A stretch of 64,000 bases of DNA from Paraburkholderia edwinii (GTDB lineage Bacteria; Pseudomonadota; Gammaproteobacteria; Burkholderiales; Burkholderiaceae). Below, one piece after another: positions 45,948 to 53,470 of this stretch. Position 1 is the stretch's first letter. Each line of letters starts with the position of its first letter. Both the position numbers and the translations under genes were made by a program. The stretch spans positions 1,054,001-1,118,000 of the forward strand of contig NZ_CP080096.1 of assembly GCF_019428685.1 (NCBI RefSeq), written 5' to 3'. Under the pieces are notes generated by a model. That model searched no databases, was not told the origin of the DNA, and saw nothing but the letters and a program-made list of their open reading frames with translations.

Positions 45948-47750
45948 ATGCCGAACGATGCAAAAAACGTTCATTCGCTTGACGATCACCTGGGCGGCTA
46001 CGATCCTGACCATGAGCATGGTGACGACGCTGATCATGACCACGATCACGATTTTTCCCAGTCCGAAACAAATCAGGAAGCGGTGTGGCTGCTCGATAAC
46101 GTCGTTCTCAACAGCGTAGGTATCGATATCGGTTCGTCGGGTACGCAACTCGTGTTCTCGCGCATCCATATGCGGCGCATCGCTGAAGAGCTCTCGAGCC
46201 GTTACATCATCGTCGGGCGTGAACCGATCTACCAGAGCCCGATTTCGCTCACGCCATACCTGAGCGAAACGCAGATGGATACGCGCGGGCTCAAGCGTAT
46301 CGTTGCGGCGGCCTACAAGGAGGCCAATCTTGGTCCGGACGACATCGATACAGGTGCTGTGATCCTGACCGGCGAAGCGCTACGGCGTGAGAACAGTGAG
46401 GGCATCGCGGATATGCTCGCGGAACAGGGCGGCGAATTTGTCTGCGCGACGGCCGGGCATCACATGGAAGCGATGCTTGCCGTTTATGGTTCTGGCGCCG
46501 CGAAATACTCGCACGAGCACAAGAAGCGCGTGCTCAATGTCGATATCGGTGGCGGCACGACCAAGCTCGGCTTGGTGGATTCCGGCAACGTGATCGGTAC
46601 GGCCGCGGTTCACCTTGGTGGACGTCTGATCGTGACAGATCAGAAAGGGCGCATCACGCGCCTCGACCCGGCGGGTAAAGACCACGCACGGGCAGCAGGA
46701 TTCGCTTGGGAAATTGGCAGTCAAACGACGCGCGAACAGCTTGAACAGGTTGCCGACTGGATGGCGCAAACGCTTGTGCGTGTGCTGACCGAGCGCTTCA
46801 CCGCTGACGATCTGAATTCACTGTTCCTGACCGATCCGATTGCGGACTTGGGTAAACTGGACGGTCTGATTTTCTCGGGTGGTGTCGGCGAATATGTTTA
46901 CGAGCGTGAAACACGGGACTTTCTCGATCTTGGGAAACTTTTCGGTTCCGCGGTGCGTCAGCGCTTGCTCGCTGCTCAAGTGCCCTGGCCGCTGCTACCT
47001 GCCATCGAATGCATTCGCGCGACCGTTCTAGGCGCATCGGAATACAGCATCCAGTTGAGCGGTAACACGACGTTCATTTCGAATCCGCGCAACCTGCTGC
47101 CACGCAAGAATATGCAGGTCGTGCCGATCGAAGAGCGCATGCCCGAAGTGATCGATCCTGCCGCGGTCGTTCAATCGCTGCGCAAGAGCTTCCAGCGCTA
47201 CGACCTGAAGGAGGGCGATCGGGATGTGGCAATCGTAGTGCGTTGGGCGGGGCCACCCGAATATTCGCGTCTGGCTGCACTCGCTCGCGGGTTGATCGAC
47301 GGCAATCCGCGGACCATCGCGGCTGGCAAGCCGCTGTATGTCATTGCCGATGGAGACATTGCCAATTCGCTCGGCAACCTGTTGCGCGAATCACTGGGTG
47401 GAAATGACCTGTTCGTGATCGATGGCGTTTCGCTGCGAGGGCTCGATTACGTCGATCTGGGCCGCATCCGTATGCCGTCACGCACGGTTCCGGTCACGGT
47501 CAAATCGCTGGTGTTCAGCGAGGATCCCAGCCTGCACGGCAAATCCGATGCATCCGAATGGCATGCGCACGAAGATGGCACCGTACATCGTCACCATCAC
47601 CCTGTAACCGCAGGCAAGCATCAACATCACGATCATGCACACGCACACGGCCATCACCATCATCACAATCATGACCATAGTCACGGTGCTGATCACGGGC
47701 ATCACCACCATGTGGATCACACGCGTGACCACGCAGGCAGTCACGACTAA
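45948..47750 (+). CDS. EutA-like actin-fold ATPase with His-rich ends
   Basis: Protein of 600 residues related to EutA, the reactivating factor that exchanges damaged cofactor from ethanolamine ammonia-lyase. The phosphate-1 loop is SVGIDIGSSGTQ (57-66 region), phosphate-2 is NVDIGGGTTKLGL (197-209) and FSGGVGEYVYERE is the adenosine region. The N terminus has an Asp/His stretch (residues 7-35), and the last 64 residues hold about 28 His (HHHHHNHDHSHG and similar), as in nickel storage or insertion proteins such as HypB and UreE. EutA of E. coli is about 467 residues and has no such tails. No eutB or eutC is present. Neighbours are cupins, NikR and a NiCoT permease, so a metal-enzyme chaperone is inferred. 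Confidence 0.85.
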   Translation: MPNDAKNVHSLDDHLGGYDPDHEHGDDADHDHDHDFSQSETNQEAVWLLDNVVLNSVGIDIGSSGTQLVFSRIHMRRIAEELSSRYIIVGREPIYQSPISLTPYLSETQMDTRGLKRIVAAAYKEANLGPDDIDTGAVILTGEALRRENSEGIADMLAEQGGEFVCATAGHHMEAMLAVYGSGAAKYSHEHKKRVLNVDIGGGTTKLGLVDSGNVIGTAAVHLGGRLIVTDQKGRITRLDPAGKDHARAAGFAWEIGSQTTREQLEQVADWMAQTLVRVLTERFTADDLNSLFLTDPIADLGKLDGLIFSGGVGEYVYERETRDFLDLGKLFGSAVRQRLLAAQVPWPLLPAIECIRATVLGASEYSIQLSGNTTFISNPRNLLPRKNMQVVPIEERMPEVIDPAAVVQSLRKSFQRYDLKEGDRDVAIVVRWAGPPEYSRLAALARGLIDGNPRTIAAGKPLYVIADGDIANSLGNLLRESLGGNDLFVIDGVSLRGLDYVDLGRIRMPSRTVPVTVKSLVFSEDPSLHGKSDASEWHAHEDGTVHRHHHPVTAGKHQHHDHAHAHGHHHHHNHDHSHGADHGHHHHVDHTRDHAGSHD

Positions 47751-47771
47751 CGGCTAAAGCCACAAACGCCG

Positions 47772-48206
47772 TCACACGTGCAAATGCTCGTGTGGCGGAG
47801 CGTGCTCTTCCATCAACGGCATCAGATGCAGGTTGCTGTTGCGCACACCACGTTGTGACGCAAGCGACCATGCGAACTGCTGAATCGTACCCACTGGACC
47901 GCGCAGCACGATCATTTCCAGGCAATTGTCGTGATCGAGATAGATGCGACTGCCGCTAACGATCAGCGCGTGTTGTGCGTGATACGCATCCGATAAGCGC
48001 TGCGCGAGGTCGCGCACGCCGTGCTCAAACACAATCGTCAAGGTGCCGACGCATTGTGCGTGGAGGTCATCGAGAAGCTCCCCTGAACGATGGGCGCGCA
48101 GGATGTCACGCAGCGCCTCCGAGCGGCTGTTATAGCCGCGCTGCTTCATCGTGTCGTCAAGCGTCGAGAGCAGGACATCGTCAATCGTAATCGTGATGCG
48201 TTGCAT
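47772..48206 (-). CDS. nikR: NikR-like ribbon-helix-helix metalloregulator with altered metal site
   Basis: Regulator of 144 residues. The N-terminal ribbon-helix-helix (QRITITIDDVLLSTLDD, RSEALRDILR) and the ACT-like C-terminal domain align with E. coli NikR. Of the four nickel ligands, His76 and Cys95 are kept, but His87 is Arg and His89 is Tyr (GSRIYLDHDNC). Extra histidines appear at the C terminus (HAPPHEHLHV). It may sense nickel differently, sense another metal, or have lost metal sensing. It is convergent with the EutA-like gene and divergent from the NiCoT permease. Confidence 0.85.
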   Translation of the reverse strand: MQRITITIDDVLLSTLDDTMKQRGYNSRSEALRDILRAHRSGELLDDLHAQCVGTLTIVFEHGVRDLAQRLSDAYHAQHALIVSGSRIYLDHDNCLEMIVLRGPVGTIQQFAWSLASQRGVRNSNLHLMPLMEEHAPPHEHLHV

Positions 48207-48279
48207 GTCGGCTATCCATTTCCGCAGAAATTGCGTCTTGACACCACCATAGCACAGCCCCCATCATTCGTTGTCTTTT

Positions 48280-48316
48280 GTTCCAAATACAGACATGTCG
48301 TTCTTATATATGGAAC
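48280..48316. promoter_or_regulatory. Tandem 20-bp-phased regulatory boxes, pair 5
   Basis: GTTCCAAATACAGACAT (48280-48296) and GTTCTTATATATGGAAC (48300-48316), starts 20 bp apart. The second is almost identical to box 1 of pair 3. It lies 89 bases before the NiCoT permease and 74 after the nikR start, so it could control both. Confidence 0.85.
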
Positions 48317-48404
48317 TTAAGATGCGGTCAGAAATATGAGGAACTTCGCAAAAAGTGTGAGCGATGTGCGGTCCGTGCATGACGGTCTTTCGGTGGAGAC
48401 ATGA

Positions 48405-49454
48405 ATGATTCAATTCCTGAAATTTCTGTTCAATGATGCCGACACAAATATTCGAGGCCGTATAGGCGCGATGTATGTGCTCCTGGTCGTGTTCAACCTC
48501 GGAGCATGGGCGTGGGCATTCATCGCGTTACACGGGCAACCGGTGTTGCTCGGCACGGCCCTTCTTGCCTACAGCTTTGGGTTGCGTCACGCAGTCGACG
48601 CCGACCATATCGCCGCCATCGATAATGCGACGCGCAAACTCATGCAGGAGGGGCAGCGACCGGTGACGGTGGGGTTCATGTTTTCGTTGGGTCATTCGAC
48701 CGTCGTCGTCGCCGCAACCGCTGCGATTGCGGCTACCGCCATGGCGTTGCAACATCGCTTCGAGGCGTTTCAGGAAATTGGCGGCGTGATCGGTACGCTG
48801 GTATCGGCGGGCTTTCTGTTCGTGATCGCGGCCATCAATCTCATCGTGCTGAGATCGGTGTTTGCGACATTTATGCGCGTGCGCCGGGGCGAGCGCTACG
48901 ATGAAGAAGATTTCAACCTGCTGCTCGCCAATCGCGGCCTGCTCGCGCGCATTTTCAAGCCGATGTTCCGCCTGATTACGCGAAGCTGGCATATGTACCC
49001 GCTCGGCGTGCTCTTCGGACTTGGCTTTGATACGGCATCCGAAATAGGATTACTCAGCGTGTCGGCCACGCAGGTGTCGCATGGTGTGCCTATCTGGTCG
49101 ATCATGGTATTCCCCGCGCTGTTCACGGCAGGAATGTCCCTCGTTGATGCGACCGACAGCATCCTGATGTTAGGCGCGTACGGCTGGGCGTTTATGAAGC
49201 CGATTCGCAAGCTCTATTACAACATGACGATCACGCTAGTGTCGGCGGTTGTCGCAATCGGCGTTGGCGGAATAGAAGCGCTTGGGCTGATCGCGGACAA
49301 ATTGCATCTGAACGGCGCGTTCTGGGATGTAATCGGTGAGATTGGCGATAATTTCGGGGTGGTCGGCTATGCGATTATCGGCCTCTGCGCGTTCATCTGG
49401 CTGGCCTCTACCATCGTCTACAAGTGGCGGCGTATCGATGAACTGGAAGTGTGA
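48405..49454 (+). CDS. NiCoT-family nickel/cobalt permease
   Basis: Inner-membrane transporter of 349 residues with about eight hydrophobic helices and the family metal signature RHAVDADHIAAIDN (H-x4-DH) in helix 2, plus GFMFSLGHSTVVV. NiCoT proteins take up Ni(II) or Co(II) with high affinity. It lies behind regulon pair 5, next to NikR and the His-rich EutA-like protein. No nickel urease or hydrogenase genes are in the window, so its metal may serve the cupin or EutA-linked enzyme. Confidence 0.93.
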   Translation: MIQFLKFLFNDADTNIRGRIGAMYVLLVVFNLGAWAWAFIALHGQPVLLGTALLAYSFGLRHAVDADHIAAIDNATRKLMQEGQRPVTVGFMFSLGHSTVVVAATAAIAATAMALQHRFEAFQEIGGVIGTLVSAGFLFVIAAINLIVLRSVFATFMRVRRGERYDEEDFNLLLANRGLLARIFKPMFRLITRSWHMYPLGVLFGLGFDTASEIGLLSVSATQVSHGVPIWSIMVFPALFTAGMSLVDATDSILMLGAYGWAFMKPIRKLYYNMTITLVSAVVAIGVGGIEALGLIADKLHLNGAFWDVIGEIGDNFGVVGYAIIGLCAFIWLASTIVYKWRRIDELEV

Positions 49455-49530
49455 TCGCAATGACGAGGCGACACATGGTGCGTTCGGTTCGAACGCGCTC
49501 GCTCAACGCGATCGGTCTACCGAAAAACGC

Positions 49531-49556
49531 AAGAGGCGGATCTATGTCCGCCTCTT
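49531..49556. terminator. Bidirectional terminator
   Basis: Ten-bp stem AAGAGGCGGA (49531-49540) with TCCGCCTCTT (49547-49556), loop TCTATG. It separates the convergent NiCoT gene and chromate-transporter-like genes. Confidence 0.88.
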
Positions 49557-49592
49557 TGTGCTCAGTTCACATCCGCTGCCCGTTTCGTTCTA

Positions 49593-50126
49593 TCAGAACG
49601 GCATGTAAAAAACGGCCGCGTAGGCTAGCGCTACGGCTGACATCAGCACGTACGGATTGAGCTTGGTGAAGTACACGACGCAAGCCGCAATGGCCGTTGT
49701 TCCCCATGCAAACGTAGTAGCGTGCATGGATTGCATCACGGCAACCGCGCCGGCGAAAATCAGACCAACTGCAACCGGCGCCAGCCCGCGCTCGATGGCG
49801 AGACGCCAACGTGTACCTTCACTCTTATGCCAGAACAGCGTCACGGTCACGAACACCGTTGACGACGGGATATACATCGCGAGCGTCGCAACGAGCGCGC
49901 CTATCAATCCCTCCAGATGCCAGCCGATCAGCGCGGAAATCAACGTAGTCGGCCCAGGGGATACGCGCGAGATAGCGAAGAGGTCAGCGAATTCCTGACC
50001 GGAAAGCCAGTGATAGACCGACACGCTTTGAAGCTGGATATCGGCAATGATGGTCTGGCCACCGCCAAACGAAAGCGCGGAAAGCGGCGCGAACAGAACG
50101 ATAAGTCTTAGCAGGACGTTGGCCAT
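49593..50126 (-). CDS. CHR-family transporter, half-size subunit
   Basis: Membrane protein of 177 residues with the CHR (chromate ion transporter) domain: LSFGGGQTIIADIQ near the N terminus and the motif SRVSPGPTTLISALIG. Short-chain CHR proteins act in pairs made by adjacent genes. It begins directly after the stop of its partner. The physiological substrate may be sulfate or another anion rather than chromate. Confidence 0.88.
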   Translation of the reverse strand: MANVLLRLIVLFAPLSALSFGGGQTIIADIQLQSVSVYHWLSGQEFADLFAISRVSPGPTTLISALIGWHLEGLIGALVATLAMYIPSSTVFVTVTLFWHKSEGTRWRLAIERGLAPVAVGLIFAGAVAVMQSMHATTFAWGTTAIAACVVYFTKLNPYVLMSAVALAYAAVFYMPF

Positions 50127-50696
50127 TTACTTTTCCATAGCAGCGCAAATAACGCTAAGTGGTACGAGAACGAGCACGACAGGCACGGTAGGCCAGTGCA
50201 GCACGCCGACCGCGACGAAGGCGATAACGGCAAACGCGTAGCGCAGTAGCTTGCGCTCGATGCGCACCGCAACCTTGGCGCCCATCGAGAACGTCGCACC
50301 CACACCGGCCGCGGCAATGCCGAGTAGCAGAAAGTGCGTGAGCGGATAGCCCGAAAGACGCGCATAGAGCACCGCGAGCACGAGCACAACCACAAGCGCA
50401 GGCGAAATCATGCCGAGCGCACCAACCAGCGCGCCGAGCGGCCCACGCAGACGCTGGCCGACATAAAGCGAGACATTGACGGGGTTTGCGCCCGGCATGA
50501 CTTGCGAGAGGGTCATGCCCGAGACGAACGCGTCGTTATCCAGCCATTTGCGTTCTTCGACGACAGCGCGATAGGACCATGCGGCAGTGCTACCGCCGAA
50601 CGACATCACACTGATGCGCACGAACGTTGTGAATATGTCCCATAGCGCGACGTTTTGAGCTGCGCGCGCGGCAGCGGGTTCATCGATGGTAGACAT
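50127..50696 (-). CDS. CHR-family transporter, partner half-size subunit
   Basis: Membrane protein of 189 residues with the second CHR-domain copy: VMSFGGSTAAWSYRAVVEERKW and MTLSQVMPGANPVNVSLYVG. The likely start is the ATG at 50696, since residues before it are not conserved-looking. It lies 30 bases after a regulon box pair, so this transporter is expressed with the island. Confidence 0.87.
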   Translation of the reverse strand: MSTIDEPAAARAAQNVALWDIFTTFVRISVMSFGGSTAAWSYRAVVEERKWLDNDAFVSGMTLSQVMPGANPVNVSLYVGQRLRGPLGALVGALGMISPALVVVLVLAVLYARLSGYPLTHFLLLGIAAAGVGATFSMGAKVAVRIERKLLRYAFAVIAFVAVGVLHWPTVPVVLVLVPLSVICAAMEK

Positions 50697-50725
50697 GGTG
50701 CGAAGTGAACAGAGGTTAAAAGTTT

Positions 50726-50762
50726 GTTCCGCATAAAGGAACTGCATTCCGATTTATACCTG
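50726..50762. promoter_or_regulatory. Tandem 20-bp-phased regulatory boxes, pair 6
   Basis: GTTCCGCATAAAGGAAC (50726-50742), perfect arms, and ATTCCGATTTATACCTG (50746-50762) with only its left arm kept; starts 20 bp apart. It lies upstream of the CHR pair on the minus strand. Confidence 0.75.
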
Positions 50763-50836
50763 TACTTTTAACATGTCACGTCCATGCTGGGCAATGAGGT
50801 TTTGCGCGATGTGTACGTCCGTTGTGTTACGTAAAA

Positions 50837-50871
50837 TAAAAAAGCGCTGTGCCTATCGGACACAGCGCTTT
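50837..50871 (-). terminator. Rho-independent terminator of the IclR gene
   Basis: Eleven-bp stem AAAGCGCTGTG (50841-50851) with CACAGCGCTTT (50861-50871), followed on the minus strand by a T run. It lies about 100 bases past the IclR stop. Confidence 0.88.
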
Positions 50872-50972
50872 GAGGAGGGGCGTACTAAAGACTTGCTAAA
50901 GGCGGTTCGTTACGCCGCTACGTCCAGGCATCGCAAGGACTGAACGAAACCTTCGTAACCTGATGGACTATC

Positions 50973-51809
50973 TCAAGGGTGATAGCCAAGCGTTGCAGAA
51001 ATGCCTTCCGTGGCGGCGATCAGATGCGGCAACGCCGCCCGCAGTGCTTTCTTCGTGAGACGTTGTGCAGGTCCGCCGAAACCGATTGCTGCGACGACAT
51101 TGCCGGTCGTGTCACGCACGGGCGCCGCAATGCCGCGCATGCCGATTTCAGATTCCTCATCGTCGATCGCATAGCCGTCGCGACGGACTTCCTCAAGCGT
51201 TTTCAAAAACACCTGCGTATCCGTGTTCGTCTTGGGCGTTTGCGCGACAAGTCCCTGCCTGATCGCGCGTGAAACGACATCGGGCGTGCTGAACGCGAGC
51301 AGTACATGGCCTTCTGCGGTATAGCAGGCAGGTTTGCGCACACCGATATACGAGCGCATACGGATCGTCTGTTCGCTTTCAAGGTTGAACATGTAGACGA
51401 CGCTCGTATCGTCGAGAATGGCCAGGTGGACGGTTTCGTCTGTCTGCGAGCGCAATACATGCAAGAACGGCAGCGCCTGTTTCGTCACGTCGAAACGACG
51501 GCGCACAAGGCCGCCGAGTGTGAACAAAAGGACGCCGAGCCGATAGCGGCCGTTGTCCGGATTCTGTTCCAGCATTCCCTCAGCGAGCAACGCAGCGCAC
51601 AGACGATGCACCGTGCTCTTTGCGAGGCTCATGCGCTTTGACAATACGCTGATCCCCAGTTCGGGCTCCTCTTGCGAAAACATCTTGAGTAGTCGCAATG
51701 CCGCCGTCACCGATGACAGCCTGCGCGGCCCATCCTGTTCCGCTTCCAGTTCTGCGTCCGTTTCGTTGTTCCGCATGCTTTTTGCGTCCAATTTACTCAT
51801 CCTCGTCAT
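50973..51809 (-). CDS. IclR-family transcriptional regulator
   Basis: Regulator of 278 residues. The helix-turn-helix spans about residues 30-90 (VTAALRLLKMFS and ISVLSKRMSLAKSTVHRLC), and the effector domain ends in FGGPAQRLTKKALRAALP. IclR proteins govern aromatic catabolism and bind short palindromes, often in tandem. It is divergent from the aldolase gene, and the shared region holds box pair 7, so autoregulation is likely. It is the best candidate to bind the 20-bp-phased boxes of the island. Two other starts (51800, 51776) are possible. Confidence 0.92.
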   Translation of the reverse strand: MTRMSKLDAKSMRNNETDAELEAEQDGPRRLSSVTAALRLLKMFSQEEPELGISVLSKRMSLAKSTVHRLCAALLAEGMLEQNPDNGRYRLGVLLFTLGGLVRRRFDVTKQALPFLHVLRSQTDETVHLAILDDTSVVYMFNLESEQTIRMRSYIGVRKPACYTAEGHVLLAFSTPDVVSRAIRQGLVAQTPKTNTDTQVFLKTLEEVRRDGYAIDDEESEIGMRGIAAPVRDTTGNVVAAIGFGGPAQRLTKKALRAALPHLIAATEGISATLGYHP

Positions 51810-51954
51810 ATTTAGCGCCGCGTCTTCAGGGAACGCAATCTATAGGGTAGCTCGGCGTATACCGGCGGCTCCCCGTCCGACGCATGCGCACTAACCCTAA
51901 GTTCTCTTCCGTTTACCTTGACTTTTCTATCGACGCACACGGATACTTATTTTT

Positions 51955-51991
51955 GTTCCATCTTAACATACGTGGTTCCACATATAAGAAC
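51955..51991. promoter_or_regulatory. Tandem 20-bp-phased regulatory boxes, pair 7
   Basis: GTTCCATCTTAACATAC (51955-51971) and GTTCCACATATAAGAAC (51975-51991), starts 20 bp apart, between the divergent IclR and aldolase genes. Nothing else is seen in this 319-base region. Confidence 0.82.
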
Positions 51992-52128
51992 AATTTTTAG
52001 CGCAGTAGCCAAGGTTAGCATCACTTGCGTCGGATTCCCAGGCAGATCGGGTACGCCCCGATAGCTGCAACCTTTCCCATGCTGGCGAGCGACATTGAAT
52101 GCAAGCTGATTCCATGGAAGTGAAGATA

Positions 52129-52833
52129 ATGGATCGACACATGCAGCAGAAGCACATGCTCGTTGACGCAATTCTGATGCTCGAACGTGCTGGGGTCATC
52201 GACTTCAACGGTCACTTTAGCTGGCGTGTGACGGGTCAAGATCGCATGTTGATCAACTCAGGTGCGTCAGTGCGTAGCGCGCTTGACGTGAATGACATCG
52301 TGACGATCGATTTCGACGGCAACCTGATTGACGGCGATGCGGTTCCGCCGATGGAGTTCCACATTCACTCGGAAGTCTATCGCAAACGACCTGACGTCAA
52401 TTCGGTCGTGCATACGCATCCTACCTGGTCCACCCTGTTCAGCATGACGGGCAATGTCGTGCAACCGGTGATCATGCAGGCTTCAGTGCTCGGTAAGATC
52501 CAGCAGTTCCCGAAGACGGCTTCGATCAACCAGAGGCCGCTTGGTCAGGAGTTGGCGGAATGTCTTGGCGCGCACCGCGTCGCAATGCTCAAATCGCACG
52601 GTGCGGTGATTGCGGCCGAAGGCGTTCTTGAGGCATTTGTGCTCGCGTTTTATCTCGAGGAGAACGCGCATCGCCAGTATCTTGCGCAACAAATCGGTGA
52701 GCCGATGGTTCTATCGCCCGAACAGGTCGAGACGATCGGCCGTAATCTGTGGAAACCGAACCTGTTGCAAAAGGTGTGGGACTATCACGCGGGTAAGCTC
52801 CGCGCAGAACAGACAGTGCCGATGCATCAGTAA
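52129..52833 (+). CDS. Class II aldolase/adducin-family protein
   Basis: Cytoplasmic zinc-type enzyme of 234 residues. The metal histidines are in EFHIHSEVYR and VVHTHPTWS, with a third in LKSHGAVIAAEG. The family includes fuculose-phosphate aldolase but also decarboxylases of hydroxylated aromatic acids such as 3,4-dihydroxyphthalate decarboxylase. Lying beside a phthalate-type Rieske oxygenase, a decarboxylase role is plausible. ATG at 52129 is preferred because GGAAGTGAAG precedes it; ATGs at 52114 and 52099 are alternatives. Confidence 0.87.
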   Translation: MDRHMQQKHMLVDAILMLERAGVIDFNGHFSWRVTGQDRMLINSGASVRSALDVNDIVTIDFDGNLIDGDAVPPMEFHIHSEVYRKRPDVNSVVHTHPTWSTLFSMTGNVVQPVIMQASVLGKIQQFPKTASINQRPLGQELAECLGAHRVAMLKSHGAVIAAEGVLEAFVLAFYLEENAHRQYLAQQIGEPMVLSPEQVETIGRNLWKPNLLQKVWDYHAGKLRAEQTVPMHQ

Positions 52834-53002
52834 TCAGCGCAGCGGAAATGCCCGTCGGCGATTATTGTGCAGGTTCGCACATCCTCCATTCCGCTAAAGG
52901 CAAGCTTCTGCCAGACGAAGCACTTACGCTGCTTTCGCGACCCGTGAGGCATGCAGCACGCACGGCCTTTCCCGATGTTTGATTGCATCGGGAGCGTCGT
53001 TT

Positions 53003-53329
53003 TCAATCCCCATCCGTTTCGATCACGATCACCCCATCTTCAACGTGCGTCCTGTACGTCTTGAGCGGAATCATGCATGGCGGCGCAACGACCTCACCGG
53101 TCCTGATATTGAACGAGCCGTTGTGGAAATCGCATTCCACTGTGTCGCCATCAATATAGCCTTCCGACAACGAGCCTGGACCGTGCGTGCAGGTGTCATC
53201 CGTTACGAAATATTCACCCTGAACGTTAAATACAGCGAGTGTCAGGCCGTTCTTTTCGACCTTGATCGCTTTACCTTCAGCTACGTCTCCTGCGTGGCAG
53301 AGGTGAGCGAATGCGCAAGCGTGACTCAT
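53003..53329 (-). CDS. Rieske-type 2Fe-2S ferredoxin
   Basis: Protein of 108 residues with the Rieske cluster ligands CTHG (Cys47, His49) and CDFHNGSF (Cys66, His69). Such ferredoxins carry electrons to ring-hydroxylating oxygenases. The reductase of this island already has its own plant-type 2Fe-2S domain, so this is a possible additional carrier. GGAGATTC lies before the ATG at 53329. It is divergent from the oxygenase, and box pair 8 lies between them. Confidence 0.93.
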   Translation of the reverse strand: MSHACAFAHLCHAGDVAEGKAIKVEKNGLTLAVFNVQGEYFVTDDTCTHGPGSLSEGYIDGDTVECDFHNGSFNIRTGEVVAPPCMIPLKTYRTHVEDGVIVIETDGD

Positions 53330-53374
53330 AGGGAATCTCCATCGTTGACATGTTGTGGGTCCGATGATAACTTT

Positions 53375-53411
53375 GTTCTTGCTTCTTGAACAGCGTTCCT
53401 CATAGAAGAAC
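53375..53411. promoter_or_regulatory. Tandem 20-bp-phased regulatory boxes, pair 8
   Basis: GTTCTTGCTTCTTGAAC (53375-53391) and GTTCCTCATAGAAGAAC (53395-53411), starts 20 bp apart, between the divergent Rieske ferredoxin and oxygenase genes. Confidence 0.82.
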
Positions 53412-53470
53412 ATAAGAGGAAACGGATTACAACTGCGTTGCGCAACAACAGCACCCCCGAGGCACATACC

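Noticed and set aside
45948..47750. Ethanolamine utilisation locus
   Set aside because: Only EutA-like genes are present; no eutB, eutC or microcompartment genes are seen, and the neighbours are cupins and metal transporters.
49593..50696. Frameshifted single long chromate transporter
   Set aside because: Each half has its own start and a complete CHR domain, and short-chain CHR pairs are a known arrangement.
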